Source: Candidatus Ideonella esbjergensis (lineage in GTDB: Bacteria > Pseudomonadota > Gammaproteobacteria > Burkholderiales > Burkholderiaceae_C). From it: a stretch of DNA of 64,000 bases. A program made the translations under genes and the position numbers. Shown here one piece after another: positions 1-9,256 of the stretch. Under the pieces are notes generated by a model, which searched no databases, had not been told where the DNA came from, and saw nothing but the letters and a program-made list of their open reading frames with translations. The stretch lies in the NCBI GenBank assembly GCA_016710065.1, contig JADJLP010000012.1:60250-124249 (forward strand). Direction: 5' to 3'. The first letter of the stretch is position 1; every line of letters starts with the position of its first letter.

Positions 1-532
1 TGGGCTGGCCCGGCACCTCGCATTGCCAGTACTGACCAGGCGCGGGCGGATCGGTGTCGTCCACCTGGGCCGGCCGCACATGCCAGCCACCACAGGCGTG
101 GGCGTCCTTGCGCAGCCAGCCTTCGGGCCATTCGGGCCGGCGGTAGCGCACGGCGGGGTGGGCAATGCCATAGCCCTGCAGGGCCGCAAAGAAGCGCTGC
201 GGGTCGCGCACTGCGGCCACCGAGGTGGGCGTGGCCCCCCACAGCGGCAGCACGGCCGCGCCCGCCGCCAGCAGGTCGGGCAGGCCATCGAACCCGCTGC
301 CATAGACCCAGCCCTGTACGCCCTGCCTCGCTGCGCTACGCAGTGCAGCCAGCAAGCGCTCGGCATCCATGCGCAGTGCCTTGCCGTCACCGACGCCCGC
401 CCAACCCAGGCTGGCGGCGGCCCGTGTGTCGCGGTCGCCAAACAGGTCCAGCGCCAGCACCTCGTGGCCGTCGCGCTGCGCGGCCTCGGCCAGCGCGCGG
501 GCCGACAGCGCGGCCACGGCGATGCGGGCCAT
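1..532 (-). CDS. ATP-grasp protein of the H4MPT C1 cluster, C-terminus outside the window
   Basis: The first 177 residues are present; the gene runs off the left edge. It begins MARIAVAALSARALAEAAQR, and the region that follows (GSGFDGLPDLL, WGATPTSVAAVRDPQRF, WLRKDAHACGGWHV) resembles the N-terminal half of an ATP-grasp ligase. Proteins of this kind (Orf17 family in methylotrophs) are encoded with mtdB and other tetrahydromethanopterin genes and are required for that pathway, with an undefined cofactor-related reaction. The two genes upstream on the same strand are mtdB and beta-RFAP synthase, which supports the assignment. A modest purine-rich stretch precedes the ATG. The catalytic C-terminal part cannot be inspected, so the family call rests partly on context. 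Confidence 0.72.
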   Translation of the reverse strand, partial: MARIAVAALSARALAEAAQRDGHEVLALDLFGDRDTRAAASLGWAGVGDGKALRMDAERLLAALRSAARQGVQGWVYGSGFDGLPDLLAAGAAVLPLWGATPTSVAAVRDPQRFFAALQGYGIAHPAVRYRRPEWPEGWLRKDAHACGGWHVRPAQVDDTDPPAPGQYWQCEVPGQP

Positions 533-643
533 GGATTCAGTCCCTGCCGGACCGCCCCAAAGGGACTGAAGCCCCAAGGGTCGCGAAGTGGCCCCTGAGG
601 TGCCCTGGGGGCAGCGAACAACGTGAGCGCAGGGGCATCACGT

Positions 644-1552
644 TCAGCCGCCGGATGCGGCCAGGTGCTGGCGCGCCACCTCGAAGGCGTCAAGGAAGCT
701 CAACACCACGGGCTTGTCGGCCTTGATCATCTGCAGCAGCAGCTTCTGCTGGGTCTGGTACTTCACGTTGCCCACGGCCAGCGCACCGATGCCCACCGCG
801 CTGGTGCCGGCCAGCGGCGCGGCGTTGTCCATCACGCCCACGCCGGCAATGCCCTCTGGCGGCACGGCGTTCACGTCGGCGGCCACCTTCAGGTGCGTGG
901 CAAAGGCCAGGTCTTCCTTGGACACCACCTGCACGCCGGCGGCCGCACAGGCCAGCAGCACGTCGGCCTCGGCGATGGAGGTGCGCACGGCAGCGCGGTC
1001 GCCGCCCGACAGGCCGTGCAAGGTGACGCCAAAGCGCTGGCCCGTTTGCTGGGCCGCCTCTTCGGCGATGTCGATGCCGTTGCGGCTGGACAAGCTCACC
1101 TGTGCTCCCGCCGTGGCCGCCAGCACGCCGGCAATGCGGCCCACCGGGCCCATGCCACCGAGGATGACCACGCGCTGGCCTTGCAGCCCGCAGCCGTGGT
1201 GCTTTCTCAATGCCGCCTCGACACAGGCCACCATGGCGGCGGCGGTGGTGTACGAACCGCTGGGGTCGGCCATCAGCGAGACGGCGAACGGCGGCACCAT
1301 GGCCTTGCGGGCTTTTTCCAGCATGTCGGCGGCCAGCAGCGCGTCGCGCCCGCCGATGAAGATGGCCGTGCGTGCCAGGCCCTTGGGGCTGCGCGAAAAG
1401 ATGGCGTCTTGGGTGAGCGCGGCAACGCTGTCCAGGCCCACTTCGCAGTAGGGCGGCAGCATGTCGTAGCCGGCGTCGGCGGCCATGTTGACGTCGAACG
1501 GGCTCATCTGCTTGCCCGGCGTGAACATGTGGAGGATGGTGGGACGTTCCAT
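644..1552 (-). CDS. mtdB: NAD(P)-dependent methylenetetrahydromethanopterin dehydrogenase
   Basis: A 302-residue cytoplasmic enzyme that oxidises methylene-H4MPT to methenyl-H4MPT in the C1 pathway for formaldehyde oxidation. The start MERPTILHMFTPGKQMSPFD and the segment NMAADAGYDMLPPYCEVGL are typical of MtdB. A Rossmann nucleotide-binding turn, VVILGGMGPVGRIAGVLAA, lies near residue 150. The length matches the family (about 290-300). A longer reading of the same frame upstream is rejected because conserved homology begins at this ATG and the upstream part overlaps the next gene. It sits 29 bases downstream of the beta-RFAP synthase gene and upstream of the ATP-grasp gene, so the three probably form one transcript. 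Confidence 0.93.
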   Translation of the reverse strand: MERPTILHMFTPGKQMSPFDVNMAADAGYDMLPPYCEVGLDSVAALTQDAIFSRSPKGLARTAIFIGGRDALLAADMLEKARKAMVPPFAVSLMADPSGSYTTAAAMVACVEAALRKHHGCGLQGQRVVILGGMGPVGRIAGVLAATAGAQVSLSSRNGIDIAEEAAQQTGQRFGVTLHGLSGGDRAAVRTSIAEADVLLACAAAGVQVVSKEDLAFATHLKVAADVNAVPPEGIAGVGVMDNAAPLAGTSAVGIGALAVGNVKYQTQQKLLLQMIKADKPVVLSFLDAFEVARQHLAASGG

Positions 1553-1581
1553 GTGTGAACTCAAGAAATTGAAGGTTGGGA

Positions 1582-2712
1582 TCAGTGCGTGCGCCAGGGC
1601 GTGCTGCCCGGCTGGGCCCAGCGCCACAGGCTTTCGGCGCTGGCGTGGCCACGTGCGGGCTCGGGCTGGCGTGAATCGGCCACCAGCGCACCCACGTTGC
1701 GCGGCGCCACCACGCTGAGCAGCAGGCCATCGGCCACCTGGCCCGCTGCCTTGGCGGCCAACACCAGGCGCTGCGCATGCTCGGCCGTGGGCACGATGGC
1801 GAAGGCCGTGGGGCCCCAGGAGCTTTGGCCCACCGCCGCCGGCGCGCCCGCCACCGACTGGGCGCTGGCCGCCAGCCAGCGCATCAAGCGGCCCACGGCG
1901 GGGCTGGTGTAGGGCTCGCCGTCTTGCGCCGGGGCGAAGTGCTCGCCCAGCAGGGTCTGGATCTGGCTCACGCCAGAGGCGAAAGCCGCGAAGTCGTTGT
2001 TGGCCGCACCGGGCAGCACCTGCATCAAGGCCTGGTGGCACAGGTCGGCTGACTCAGCCTGGCTGAGCGGCTTCAGGCGCGCCAGTGCGGCGCGCTCTTC
2101 GGCACCCGAGAGGCCGCGCCTCGCCGGGTCCATCGCCATCAGCACCCGCCAGGCCGCTGGCACCGCCAGGCGAGAGAGGATGGGTGCCGGCGCGCCGTCA
2201 GGGCTGGGGCCGCCATCAAGCAGCAGGCCGCCGTGGTCAAAGCCTGCGATTCCGATGCCCGAGCGCAGGCCGCGCCCCAGGCCATGGGCCAGCGTGGCGC
2301 TGGAGAGCTGCAGGCCATGCCAGCGGGCAAAGGCTCGGCCCACGGCCAGCGCCAGCTGCGTGCCCGAGCCCAGCCCGGCATGGGCCGGCAAGGTGTGCGC
2401 CAGCTGCAGGCGCAGCGGCGCCGGCTGGCCGGTGCGCAGCTTCATGGCCTGCAGATGCGCCATGGCGCGCTCGCCCTCGGCCTGGGCCTCAGGCGTGGCG
2501 GCGCTGAGCTCGTCGGTGGGGCCGGTGGCAGCGGAAAGCTCCACCCGCGTGTGCCAGTCCTCCACCACCAGGCCCAGGCTGCCAAAGCGCCGGCCCAGCG
2601 TGGCGGCGGGGTCCAGAAAGCCCAGGTGCAAGCGGCCTGGGGCTTGCACGCTCACCACCCGCGCGGGGTGATGGGGGGTGTCGGGGGACGGGGGTTCAGC
2701 AGATCGCATCAT
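1582..2712 (-). CDS. beta-ribofuranosylaminobenzene 5'-phosphate synthase family protein
   Basis: A 376-residue GHMP-type protein. It begins the conserved region with VVSVQAPGRLHLGFLDPAAT and carries the glycine-rich GHMP loop LPAHAGLGSGTQLALAVGRA. Family members condense 4-hydroxybenzoate or aminobenzoate with phosphoribosyl pyrophosphate in the first committed step of methanopterin synthesis. Its place directly upstream of mtdB fits that role. Three consecutive possible start codons occur (TTG at 2715, ATG at 2712, ATG at 2709), with no strong ribosome site to choose between them; 2712 is taken. A GTG about 20 codons further in, just before the conserved VSVQAPGRLH, is also possible. Sure of the family, less sure of the exact start. 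Confidence 0.86.
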   Translation of the reverse strand: MMRSAEPPSPDTPHHPARVVSVQAPGRLHLGFLDPAATLGRRFGSLGLVVEDWHTRVELSAATGPTDELSAATPEAQAEGERAMAHLQAMKLRTGQPAPLRLQLAHTLPAHAGLGSGTQLALAVGRAFARWHGLQLSSATLAHGLGRGLRSGIGIAGFDHGGLLLDGGPSPDGAPAPILSRLAVPAAWRVLMAMDPARRGLSGAEERAALARLKPLSQAESADLCHQALMQVLPGAANNDFAAFASGVSQIQTLLGEHFAPAQDGEPYTSPAVGRLMRWLAASAQSVAGAPAAVGQSSWGPTAFAIVPTAEHAQRLVLAAKAAGQVADGLLLSVVAPRNVGALVADSRQPEPARGHASAESLWRWAQPGSTPWRTH

Positions 2713-2907
2713 CAATCAGTAGCAATCGGTGTTCCCAAGGCCCTGTGGTGAACCCTGAGTCGGCAACCCATCCACAGGCGGCGGCCTCCCCGGCGACCCC
2801 ACTGCCAATGCCGCTTTGCACGGCCTGACCGGGTTGGCAGCGCCAGCGAGGCGCCTTTGATTTGTGCCGACCCGTGAACAGACTGTCACCGGCCAGCGCC
2901 ATCAGCA

Positions 2908-3567
2908 TCAACCAGCGGTCGGCCCGCTGGCGGCGCTGCGCCTGGCCTTCCAGGCGCCAAAAATGGCCAGCAGACCCGGCAGCAACAGCATGGCCCAGAT
3001 GATTTTCTCCAGGTTGTGCTTGACCCATTCGATGTTGCCAAAGAAGTAGCCCGCCAAGGTCACGCCCACCACCCACAGCACGCCGCCGGTGACGTCATAG
3101 AAGCTGAACTTGCTGCGCGTCATCTGTGCCACGCCAGCGACGAACGGTGCAAAGGTGCGCAGGAACGGCATGAAGCGCGCCGCCACGATGGTGATGCCGC
3201 CATAGCGCTCGTAGAACTCGTGCGCCTGCATGAAGGCCTTCTTGTTGAAGTAGCGCGAGTCCTCCCACTGAAAGACCTTGGGGCCGAAGTAGCGACCGAT
3301 GGTGTAGTTGCTCTGGTTGCCGGCGATGGCCGCCACCAGCATCAAGGTGATGGCGGTGGTGAGATCGAGCAGGCCCGTGCCACACATGGTGCCCACCACG
3401 AACAGCAGAGAGTCGCCCGGCAGAAAGGGCATCACCACCACGCCTGTTTCGACGAAGATGATGAGGAACAGCAGGGCATAGACCCAGGTGCCGTAGTTCA
3501 GCACGAAGGTGGCGAGGTGCTTGTCAACGTGGATGACGAAGTCGATCAGAAAGGCGATGAATTCCAT
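2908..3567 (-). CDS. DedA family membrane protein
   Basis: A 219-residue inner-membrane protein of the DedA/SNARE-associated family, a group linked to lipid-carrier flipping (undecaprenyl phosphate or phospholipids), proton motive force and cell division. Visible family marks are ETGVVVMPFLPGDSLLF near residue 45 and RFMPFLRTFAPFVAG near residue 130, the second being the conserved arginine/proline amphipathic segment. Four to five hydrophobic helices are apparent. It is divergent from mutL, with 59 bases between the two starts. The precise DedA subgroup (YghB/YqjA or another) cannot be decided by eye. Confidence 0.9.
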   Translation of the reverse strand: MEFIAFLIDFVIHVDKHLATFVLNYGTWVYALLFLIIFVETGVVVMPFLPGDSLLFVVGTMCGTGLLDLTTAITLMLVAAIAGNQSNYTIGRYFGPKVFQWEDSRYFNKKAFMQAHEFYERYGGITIVAARFMPFLRTFAPFVAGVAQMTRSKFSFYDVTGGVLWVVGVTLAGYFFGNIEWVKHNLEKIIWAMLLLPGLLAIFGAWKARRSAASGPTAG

Positions 3568-3626
3568 GGGGGCCGATTATCCCCGTGGCCCGTGACACCC
3601 CGAGGGCGCTCCCTACAATCGTCGCG

Positions 3627-5519
3627 ATGACCACGCCCGTCCCGCCAGCACCCCGCCGCCCGATACGCGAACTGCCCGATGAACTGGTGAGCCAGATTGC
3701 CGCAGGTGAGGTGGTGGAGCGCCCGGCCTCTGTCGTGCGCGAATTGGTGGACAACGCGCTGGACGCCGGCGCCACGCTGGTCACCGTGCGGCTGATGGCC
3801 GGTGGCGTGCGCGCCATCCTGGTGGAAGACGACGGCGGCGGCATCACGCCCGAGGAGTTGCCGCTGGCCCTCAAGCGCCACGCCACCAGCAAGATCCGCT
3901 CGCTGGAAGAACTTGAAGGCGTGGTGACCATGGGTTTTCGCGGCGAGGCGCTGGCGGCCATCGCCTCGGTGTCGGACATGAGCGTGCTGAGCCGCACGCA
4001 CGACGCGGCCCATGCCCAGCGGCTCGATGCGCGCAGCGGCGAGCTGGCCCCGGCGCCACGGGCCGTGGGCACCAGCATCGAGGTGCGCGAGCTGTTCTTC
4101 AGCACCCCGGCGCGGCGCAAGTTCCTCAAATCAGACACCACCGAGCTGGCCCATGCGGTGGAGGCCGTGAAGCGCCACGCCCTGGCCCGGCCCGACGTGG
4201 GCTTTGCCGTATGGCACGAAGGCAAGCTCACCCAGCAATGGCGCCGCGCCGTGCACGAGCAGCGCATGGCCGATGTGCTGGGGGCCGATTTCGTCAGCAT
4301 GAGCCGCGCGGTGGACGTGCAGGTCGGGCCCATGCGCGTGCAGGGCCGCATCGGCCTGCCCGAGGCTGCACGTGCCCGCACCGACCAGCAGTACGCCTAT
4401 GTGAACGGCCGCTATGTGCGCGACAAGGTGCTGACGCACGCGGTGCGCAGCGCGTACGAAGACGTGCTGCATGGGCAACGCCAGCCGGCCTATGTGCTGT
4501 TCGTGGACATTGACCCGACACGCGTCGACGTGAACGTGCACCCGACCAAGATCGAGGTGCGCTTTCGCGACTCTGGCGAGGCCTATGGCGCGGTGCGCAA
4601 GGCGGTGGAATCGGTGCTGTCGGTGCTGGGCGGTGCGGCGCCGTTGGCCTCGGCAGCCACGCCGGCGTCAGAGTGGCGGGCACCGCAGCCGCGCGCTGGC
4701 GATGAGCCCCATTCCGGTGGTGGCTTCCGGTTCGCAGGCTTGCCGCCCTCGGCCAACCAGCAGAAGCTGAGCCTGGCCGACCTGGCCACGCTGTACCGGC
4801 CCGAACCGGGTCAGCCCGCATCGGCCTCCGCAGCGCAGGAAGCACCGGGGCGCTGGTCGGCCTCGGCCTCGGCACCGGCAGCCGCGCCACTGCCTGCCAC
4901 CGAGCCCGCAACAACCGGACAAGACTGGCCCCTGGGCCGCGCCCTGGGCCAGCTCGCCGGCGTTTACGTGCTGGCCGAGAACGCCCAGGGCCTGGTGGTG
5001 GTGGACATGCACGCCGCGCACGAGCGCATCGTCTACGAGCGGCTCAAGGCCGCTGCCAACCAGGCCACCACGCTGGCCTCGCAGCCGCTGCTGATCCCCG
5101 CCACCTTCGCCGCCACGCTGGCCGAAGTGGCCACGGCCGAGACCCGCCATGCCGATCTGCTGACCCTGGGGCTGGACATCTCGGCACTGGGCCCAGGCCG
5201 CCTGGCCGTGCGCGCCCGCCCCGCCGCCCTGCCCGACGCCGACCCCGTGGAGCTGGCCCGCTCCGTGCTGCACGAGCTGGCCGAAACAGAACAGGCCGAT
5301 GCCGGCCGGCTGATCGTGCGGGCGCGCGACGACATCCTGGCCACCATGGCTTGCCATGGCGCGGTGCGCGCCAACCGCCGCCTCTCGCTGGAAGAAATGA
5401 ATGCTCTGTTGCGCCAGATGGAGGCCACGGCGCGTGCCGACCAGTGCAACCACGGTCGGCCCACCTGGCGGCAGGTGACGATGAAGGAACTCGACACCTT
5501 GTTCTTGCGCGGGCGCTGA
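3627..5519 (+). CDS. mutL: DNA mismatch repair protein MutL with endonuclease motifs
   Basis: A 630-residue mismatch-repair protein that couples MutS to strand incision. The N-terminal GHKL ATPase shows the catalytic Glu39 and Asn43 in RELVDNALDAGA, then EDDGGGI and GFRGEAL. A low-complexity Pro/Ala/Ser linker spans about residues 335-435. The C-terminal domain carries DMHAAHERIVYE at residue 460, a variant of the metal-binding DQHA(X)2E(X)4E motif, plus ACHGAVRA at 575 and CNHGRPT at 607. This indicates a nicking MutL, unlike the E. coli protein. QPLLIP at 486 fits the beta-clamp binding motif. An in-frame GTG 14 codons upstream exists, but the ATG at 3627 gives the family N-terminus. Confidence 0.96.
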   Translation: MTTPVPPAPRRPIRELPDELVSQIAAGEVVERPASVVRELVDNALDAGATLVTVRLMAGGVRAILVEDDGGGITPEELPLALKRHATSKIRSLEELEGVVTMGFRGEALAAIASVSDMSVLSRTHDAAHAQRLDARSGELAPAPRAVGTSIEVRELFFSTPARRKFLKSDTTELAHAVEAVKRHALARPDVGFAVWHEGKLTQQWRRAVHEQRMADVLGADFVSMSRAVDVQVGPMRVQGRIGLPEAARARTDQQYAYVNGRYVRDKVLTHAVRSAYEDVLHGQRQPAYVLFVDIDPTRVDVNVHPTKIEVRFRDSGEAYGAVRKAVESVLSVLGGAAPLASAATPASEWRAPQPRAGDEPHSGGGFRFAGLPPSANQQKLSLADLATLYRPEPGQPASASAAQEAPGRWSASASAPAAAPLPATEPATTGQDWPLGRALGQLAGVYVLAENAQGLVVVDMHAAHERIVYERLKAAANQATTLASQPLLIPATFAATLAEVATAETRHADLLTLGLDISALGPGRLAVRARPAALPDADPVELARSVLHELAETEQADAGRLIVRARDDILATMACHGAVRANRRLSLEEMNALLRQMEATARADQCNHGRPTWRQVTMKELDTLFLRGR

Positions 5520-5699
5520 GTGGTGCCTGCCCGCCGGGGCGCCGCTGCAATCGAATTCACGCTTGGCAGAGCTTTCACGCCGGCGCTTCTTTTGTGCCTT
5601 AACAAACACCCGAGCGCAGAACATCACGCCCTCAGCGGTGACAATCACGCCCTTCGGTTGACTGCGCAGTTTGCCCAGCGGCCCCAGTGAAGGATTTGC

Positions 5700-7025
5700 A
5701 TGCGTTCTGAACGCGACATCAAGCGCACGCCCAAGCGCGCCCTGCCAGAGCGCACCGGCGACAACGCTGCCCCGGCCACCGAGCCGCCTGCCGCCGCCAA
5801 GCACAACGTGCCTGTGAGCTATGCCGCGCCCAGTGGCCGGGGTAGCCCGCACCGTGGCAGCGGTCCCGACCGTGGCCCCCGCGACGAAGGCCCGCGCCGT
5901 GACGACCGCAGCCGCCCGGATGCCCGCCGTGGCGACGACCGCCCCCGCCCCCGCCCGCCCCGGCCTGAAGGCGGCGACCGCCCACCCGAGTTCCGCAGCG
6001 AAGGCCGACCACCCATGCGCCAGGATGGCCCGCGCCAGCGGCCCGATGACCGCCGTCCGCCGGCCGACACCCGCCGAAATGAGGGCCCGCGTGGCCCCGA
6101 ACGTGGTGGCTTTGAGCAGCGCCCCGAGCGTGGCCCCGCCCACCCGGCGCCTTACCGAGACGATCGGCGCGATGACCGCCGCGACACCCGCCCCGCGCCG
6201 CCGGCCGGTGGCCCGATGCGGCGCATCGCCGCCGCCGATGCACCGCCACGCCCACCCATGGTGAAGCCGCAAAACTCGCGGCCCGAGGACGGCATCCGCC
6301 TCTCGAAGGTGCTGTCCGACCGCGGCCTGGCCTCGCGCCGAGAGGCCGACGACTGGATCGCCGCTGGCTGGGTCAAGGTGGACGGCGAGATGGCCGTGCT
6401 GGGCCAGCGTGTGCTGCCCGAAGCCCGCATCGAGGTGGACGAGGCTGCCCACAGCCAGCAGGCCAAGCGCGTCACCATCCTGGTTCACAAGCCCATCGGC
6501 TATGTCTCGGGCCAGGCCGAGGACGGCTACGAGCCCGCCAGCGTGCTGGTGACCGCTGCCAACCACTGGGACGAAGACCCCTCGCGCAAGCCGTTCCACC
6601 CCGGCCACGCGCGCGGCCTGGCACCGGCCGGGCGGCTGGACATCGACTCCACCGGCCTGCTGGTACTCACGCAGGATGGCCGCATCGCCCGCCATCTGAT
6701 TGGCGAAGACTCGGACGTGGAGAAGGAGTACCTGGTGCGCGTCACCTTCAACCGTGAAGGGCCGTTCCCCGAAGAAGACCTGAGGCTGCTGAACCACGGC
6801 CTGATGCTGGACGACAAGCTGCTCAAGCCCGCCAAGGTGAGCTGGGCCAACGAGGACCAGTTGCGCTTCGTGCTGCGCGAGGGCCGCAAGCGCCAGATTC
6901 GCCGCATGTGCGAGCTGGTGGGCCTGACCGTCACCGGCCTGAAGCGCGTGCGCATCGGCAGCGTGGTGCTGGGCAAGCTGCCGGCAGGCCAATGGCGCTT
7001 CCTGCGTGACGATGAGCGGTTCTGA
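5700..7025 (+). CDS. rluB: 23S rRNA pseudouridine synthase, RluB type, with a long charged N-terminal extension
   Basis: A 441-residue enzyme of the RsuA/RluB/RluE family that isomerises a uridine in 23S rRNA. An S4 RNA-binding domain starts at about residue 199 (IRLSKVLSDRGLASRREAD), and the catalytic motif GRLDIDSTGLLVLT places the nucleophile at Asp314. The end, RKRQIRRMCELVGLTV, is also typical. Residues 1-195 are a disordered tail built almost entirely of Arg, Asp, Pro and Gly (runs such as RDDRSRPDARRGDDRPRPR). Such tails occur in other betaproteobacterial RluB proteins and may add RNA affinity. The stop overlaps the start of the following exporter gene by 14 bases. Confidence 0.92.
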   Translation: MRSERDIKRTPKRALPERTGDNAAPATEPPAAAKHNVPVSYAAPSGRGSPHRGSGPDRGPRDEGPRRDDRSRPDARRGDDRPRPRPPRPEGGDRPPEFRSEGRPPMRQDGPRQRPDDRRPPADTRRNEGPRGPERGGFEQRPERGPAHPAPYRDDRRDDRRDTRPAPPAGGPMRRIAAADAPPRPPMVKPQNSRPEDGIRLSKVLSDRGLASRREADDWIAAGWVKVDGEMAVLGQRVLPEARIEVDEAAHSQQAKRVTILVHKPIGYVSGQAEDGYEPASVLVTAANHWDEDPSRKPFHPGHARGLAPAGRLDIDSTGLLVLTQDGRIARHLIGEDSDVEKEYLVRVTFNREGPFPEEDLRLLNHGLMLDDKLLKPAKVSWANEDQLRFVLREGRKRQIRRMCELVGLTVTGLKRVRIGSVVLGKLPAGQWRFLRDDERF

Positions 7026-8250
7026 TCCGGGCAAGGGCGGCATGCCCGCCATGTCGCCGGCGGTGGTGGTGGTGGCCCTGGCGCTGCTGATGGGCATCCA
7101 ACCCATCACCACCGACCTGTACCTGCCCGCACTGCCGTTGCTGGCGCGTGACCTGCACGCGCCCATGGCCGGCGTGCAACTGACCATGTCGGTGCTGCTG
7201 CTGGCCTTCGGCTTTGGCCAGCTGACTATGGGGCCGGTGTCTGATCGTTTCGGCCGCCGGCCGGTGCTGCTGGGCGGCCTGGGCCTGTACACGCTGGCCA
7301 GCGTGTTGGCCACGCTGGCGCCCGACATCACAGTGCTGATCGCCATGCGGGCGGTGCAAGGCGTGGGCATGGCCGCCTCGGTGGTGTGTGCCCGGGCCAT
7401 GGTGCGCGACCTGTACGAGCCGCACCAGGGCGCGCACGTGATGTCGCGCGGGCTCTCGGGCCTGGGCGTCATTGCCATGCTAGCGCCCACCGTGGGCGGC
7501 CTGGTGGCGGGCTGGGCCGGTTGGCGGGCCGCGCTGGGCGTGGTCAGCGCCTCGGGCGCCGCCATGGGCCTGTTCATCGCCCTCAAGGTGCCCGAAACCG
7601 CGCGCTCGCTGAACCCGCACGCGCTGGCGCTGGGCCCGCTGCTGGCCAACTTCCGCACCGTGCTGGGCAACGCCACGTTCCGGGCCTGGGCAACCCTGGT
7701 CACCTTCACCTATGCCGGCTTGTTCGTGCTGCTGGCGGGTTCTTCATTCGTCTACACCGGGCCGCTGGGCGTGCCGCCCTGGGGTTATGGCCTGGCCATG
7801 GCCTCGGCCTCGGTGTCGTACCTGGTGGGCACGTTCTTGTGCCGGCGCTGGCTGCCCCGGCTGGGTCTGGCTGGCACGGTGCGCATCGGCGGGGCCTTCA
7901 CGCTGGCTGGTGGCAGCCTGATGCTGGTGCTGGGCCTGGCCGATGTGCGCCATGTGGCACCGGTGCTGCTAGCACATTGGCTGTACTCGTTTGGACATGG
8001 CATTCACCAGCCTTGCGGGCAATCGGGCGCGGTCGGCCCCTTCCCGCGCATGGCCGGCACAGCGTCGGCCCTGGCCGGCTTCATGCTCTCGCTCACGGCC
8101 TTTGGTGTGGGCTTGTGGATGGGGCAGGCCATGGACGGCTCGCTGAAGATGCTGTCCATCGGCGTGTTCACGGCCGCCGTGGCCACCACCGCGGTGGCCT
8201 GGACCCTGGTGCAACGCGACGGTGAACACCTCGCACCCCGGCCGGCCTGA
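7012..8250 (+). CDS. Bcr/CflA family drug-resistance MFS transporter
   Basis: A 412-residue, 12-helix inner-membrane exporter. The start has the family signature QPITTDLYLPALPLLARDLH in the first helix. Helices 2-3 carry the MFS loop GPVSDRFGRRPVLLGG, and RAVQGVGMAASVVCARAMVRDLY matches the Bcr/CflA helix-4/5 region. Such proteins expel bicyclomycin, chloramphenicol-like drugs or sulfonamides by proton antiport; the substrate here is unknown. It overlaps the end of rluB and is followed after three bases by miaA, so it is likely cotranscribed. The ATG at 7012 is chosen over a GTG two codons earlier. Confidence 0.9.
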   Translation: MSGSDPGKGGMPAMSPAVVVVALALLMGIQPITTDLYLPALPLLARDLHAPMAGVQLTMSVLLLAFGFGQLTMGPVSDRFGRRPVLLGGLGLYTLASVLATLAPDITVLIAMRAVQGVGMAASVVCARAMVRDLYEPHQGAHVMSRGLSGLGVIAMLAPTVGGLVAGWAGWRAALGVVSASGAAMGLFIALKVPETARSLNPHALALGPLLANFRTVLGNATFRAWATLVTFTYAGLFVLLAGSSFVYTGPLGVPPWGYGLAMASASVSYLVGTFLCRRWLPRLGLAGTVRIGGAFTLAGGSLMLVLGLADVRHVAPVLLAHWLYSFGHGIHQPCGQSGAVGPFPRMAGTASALAGFMLSLTAFGVGLWMGQAMDGSLKMLSIGVFTAAVATTAVAWTLVQRDGEHLAPRPA

Positions 8251-8253
8251 GCC

Positions 8254-9252
8254 ATGGTCACCCAGAGCCCCCCGTGGATAGGCCTGGCCGGCCCCACCGC
8301 CTCGGGCAAGACCGCTGTGGCGTTGGCCATCGCGCGCGAACTGCCGGTGGAGATCATCAGCGTCGATTCGGCCCTGGTCTACCGGGGCATGGACATCGGC
8401 ACCGCCAAGCCCAGCGCTACCGAGCTGGCCGCTGTACCTCACCACCTGATTGACATCATCGACCCGGCCGAGTCGTACTCGGCCGCGCGCTTCGTGCAGG
8501 ACGCCCGCCGGTTGATCACCGAGATACGGCAACGTGGCCGCATGCCGCTGCTGGTGGGCGGCACCATGCTGTACTTCAAGGCGCTGATGGATGGCATCGA
8601 CGCCCTGCCCCAGGCCGATCCACAAGTGCGCGCCGCGCTGGATGCCGAGGCTGCGGCACTGGGCTGGCCAGCCATGCATGCCCGGCTGGCGGCAGTCGAC
8701 CCCGCCACCGCCGCCCGCTTGGCCCCCAACGACTCGCAGCGCGTGCAGCGCGCCCTGGAGGTGTGGCGCCTCACCGGCCAGCCGCTGTCCAGCTTTTTCA
8801 CCCGCGCGCAACACCGTGAGCCTGCCGACGAAGAACCGCTGCTGATCGCGCTGGAGCCCAGCGATCGGGCCTGGCTGCACGCACGCATCGCCGAGCGCTT
8901 TGAAAAAATGCTGGTACAAGGCTTGCTGGATGAAGTGCGCATGCTGATGACCCGCCCCGACCTGCATCCCAACCTGCCAGCGATGCGCTGCGTGGGCTAC
9001 CGGCAAGCCTGGGAGGCCTTGGCCCTGGGCTTGCAAGGAGACGCCATGAGGTCCACAGTCGCCATTCGCGGCGTGGAGGCCACAAGACAGTTGGCCAAGC
9101 GGCAACTGACCTGGCTGCGTAGCATGACAACCAGAATTTCAGTCGTTGTGGACAAGGTGGATGCCGCGCAAGCGGCACTCGCCTGGGTTCACGCAGGTGC
9201 CTCCGGGCCATGCCCGGGTGCGCCTTCGTTTCAACCAATGGAAAAGCAGTAA
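8254..9252 (+). CDS. miaA: tRNA dimethylallyltransferase
   Basis: A 332-residue enzyme that adds a dimethylallyl group to adenosine 37 of tRNAs that read codons starting with U. The P-loop GPTASGKT is at residues 13-20. DSALVYRGMDIGTAKPS follows, then the conserved PHHLIDIIDP, LVGGTMLYFKAL and RCVGYRQAWE segments. The length matches the family. The gene starts three bases after the exporter stop. In many betaproteobacteria miaA lies next to mutL; here rluB and the exporter stand between them in the same direction. Confidence 0.96.
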   Translation: MVTQSPPWIGLAGPTASGKTAVALAIARELPVEIISVDSALVYRGMDIGTAKPSATELAAVPHHLIDIIDPAESYSAARFVQDARRLITEIRQRGRMPLLVGGTMLYFKALMDGIDALPQADPQVRAALDAEAAALGWPAMHARLAAVDPATAARLAPNDSQRVQRALEVWRLTGQPLSSFFTRAQHREPADEEPLLIALEPSDRAWLHARIAERFEKMLVQGLLDEVRMLMTRPDLHPNLPAMRCVGYRQAWEALALGLQGDAMRSTVAIRGVEATRQLAKRQLTWLRSMTTRISVVVDKVDAAQAALAWVHAGASGPCPGAPSFQPMEKQ

Positions 9253-9256
9253 CTCT

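Noticed and set aside
623..1558. Long plus-strand reading frame opposite mtdB
   Set aside because: It lacks any family pattern and lies exactly over the well-conserved mtdB on the other strand; high-GC shadow frame.
4668..7709. 1013-codon minus-strand reading frame
   Set aside because: Overlaps mutL, rluB and the MFS gene on the opposite strand and has only shadow composition.
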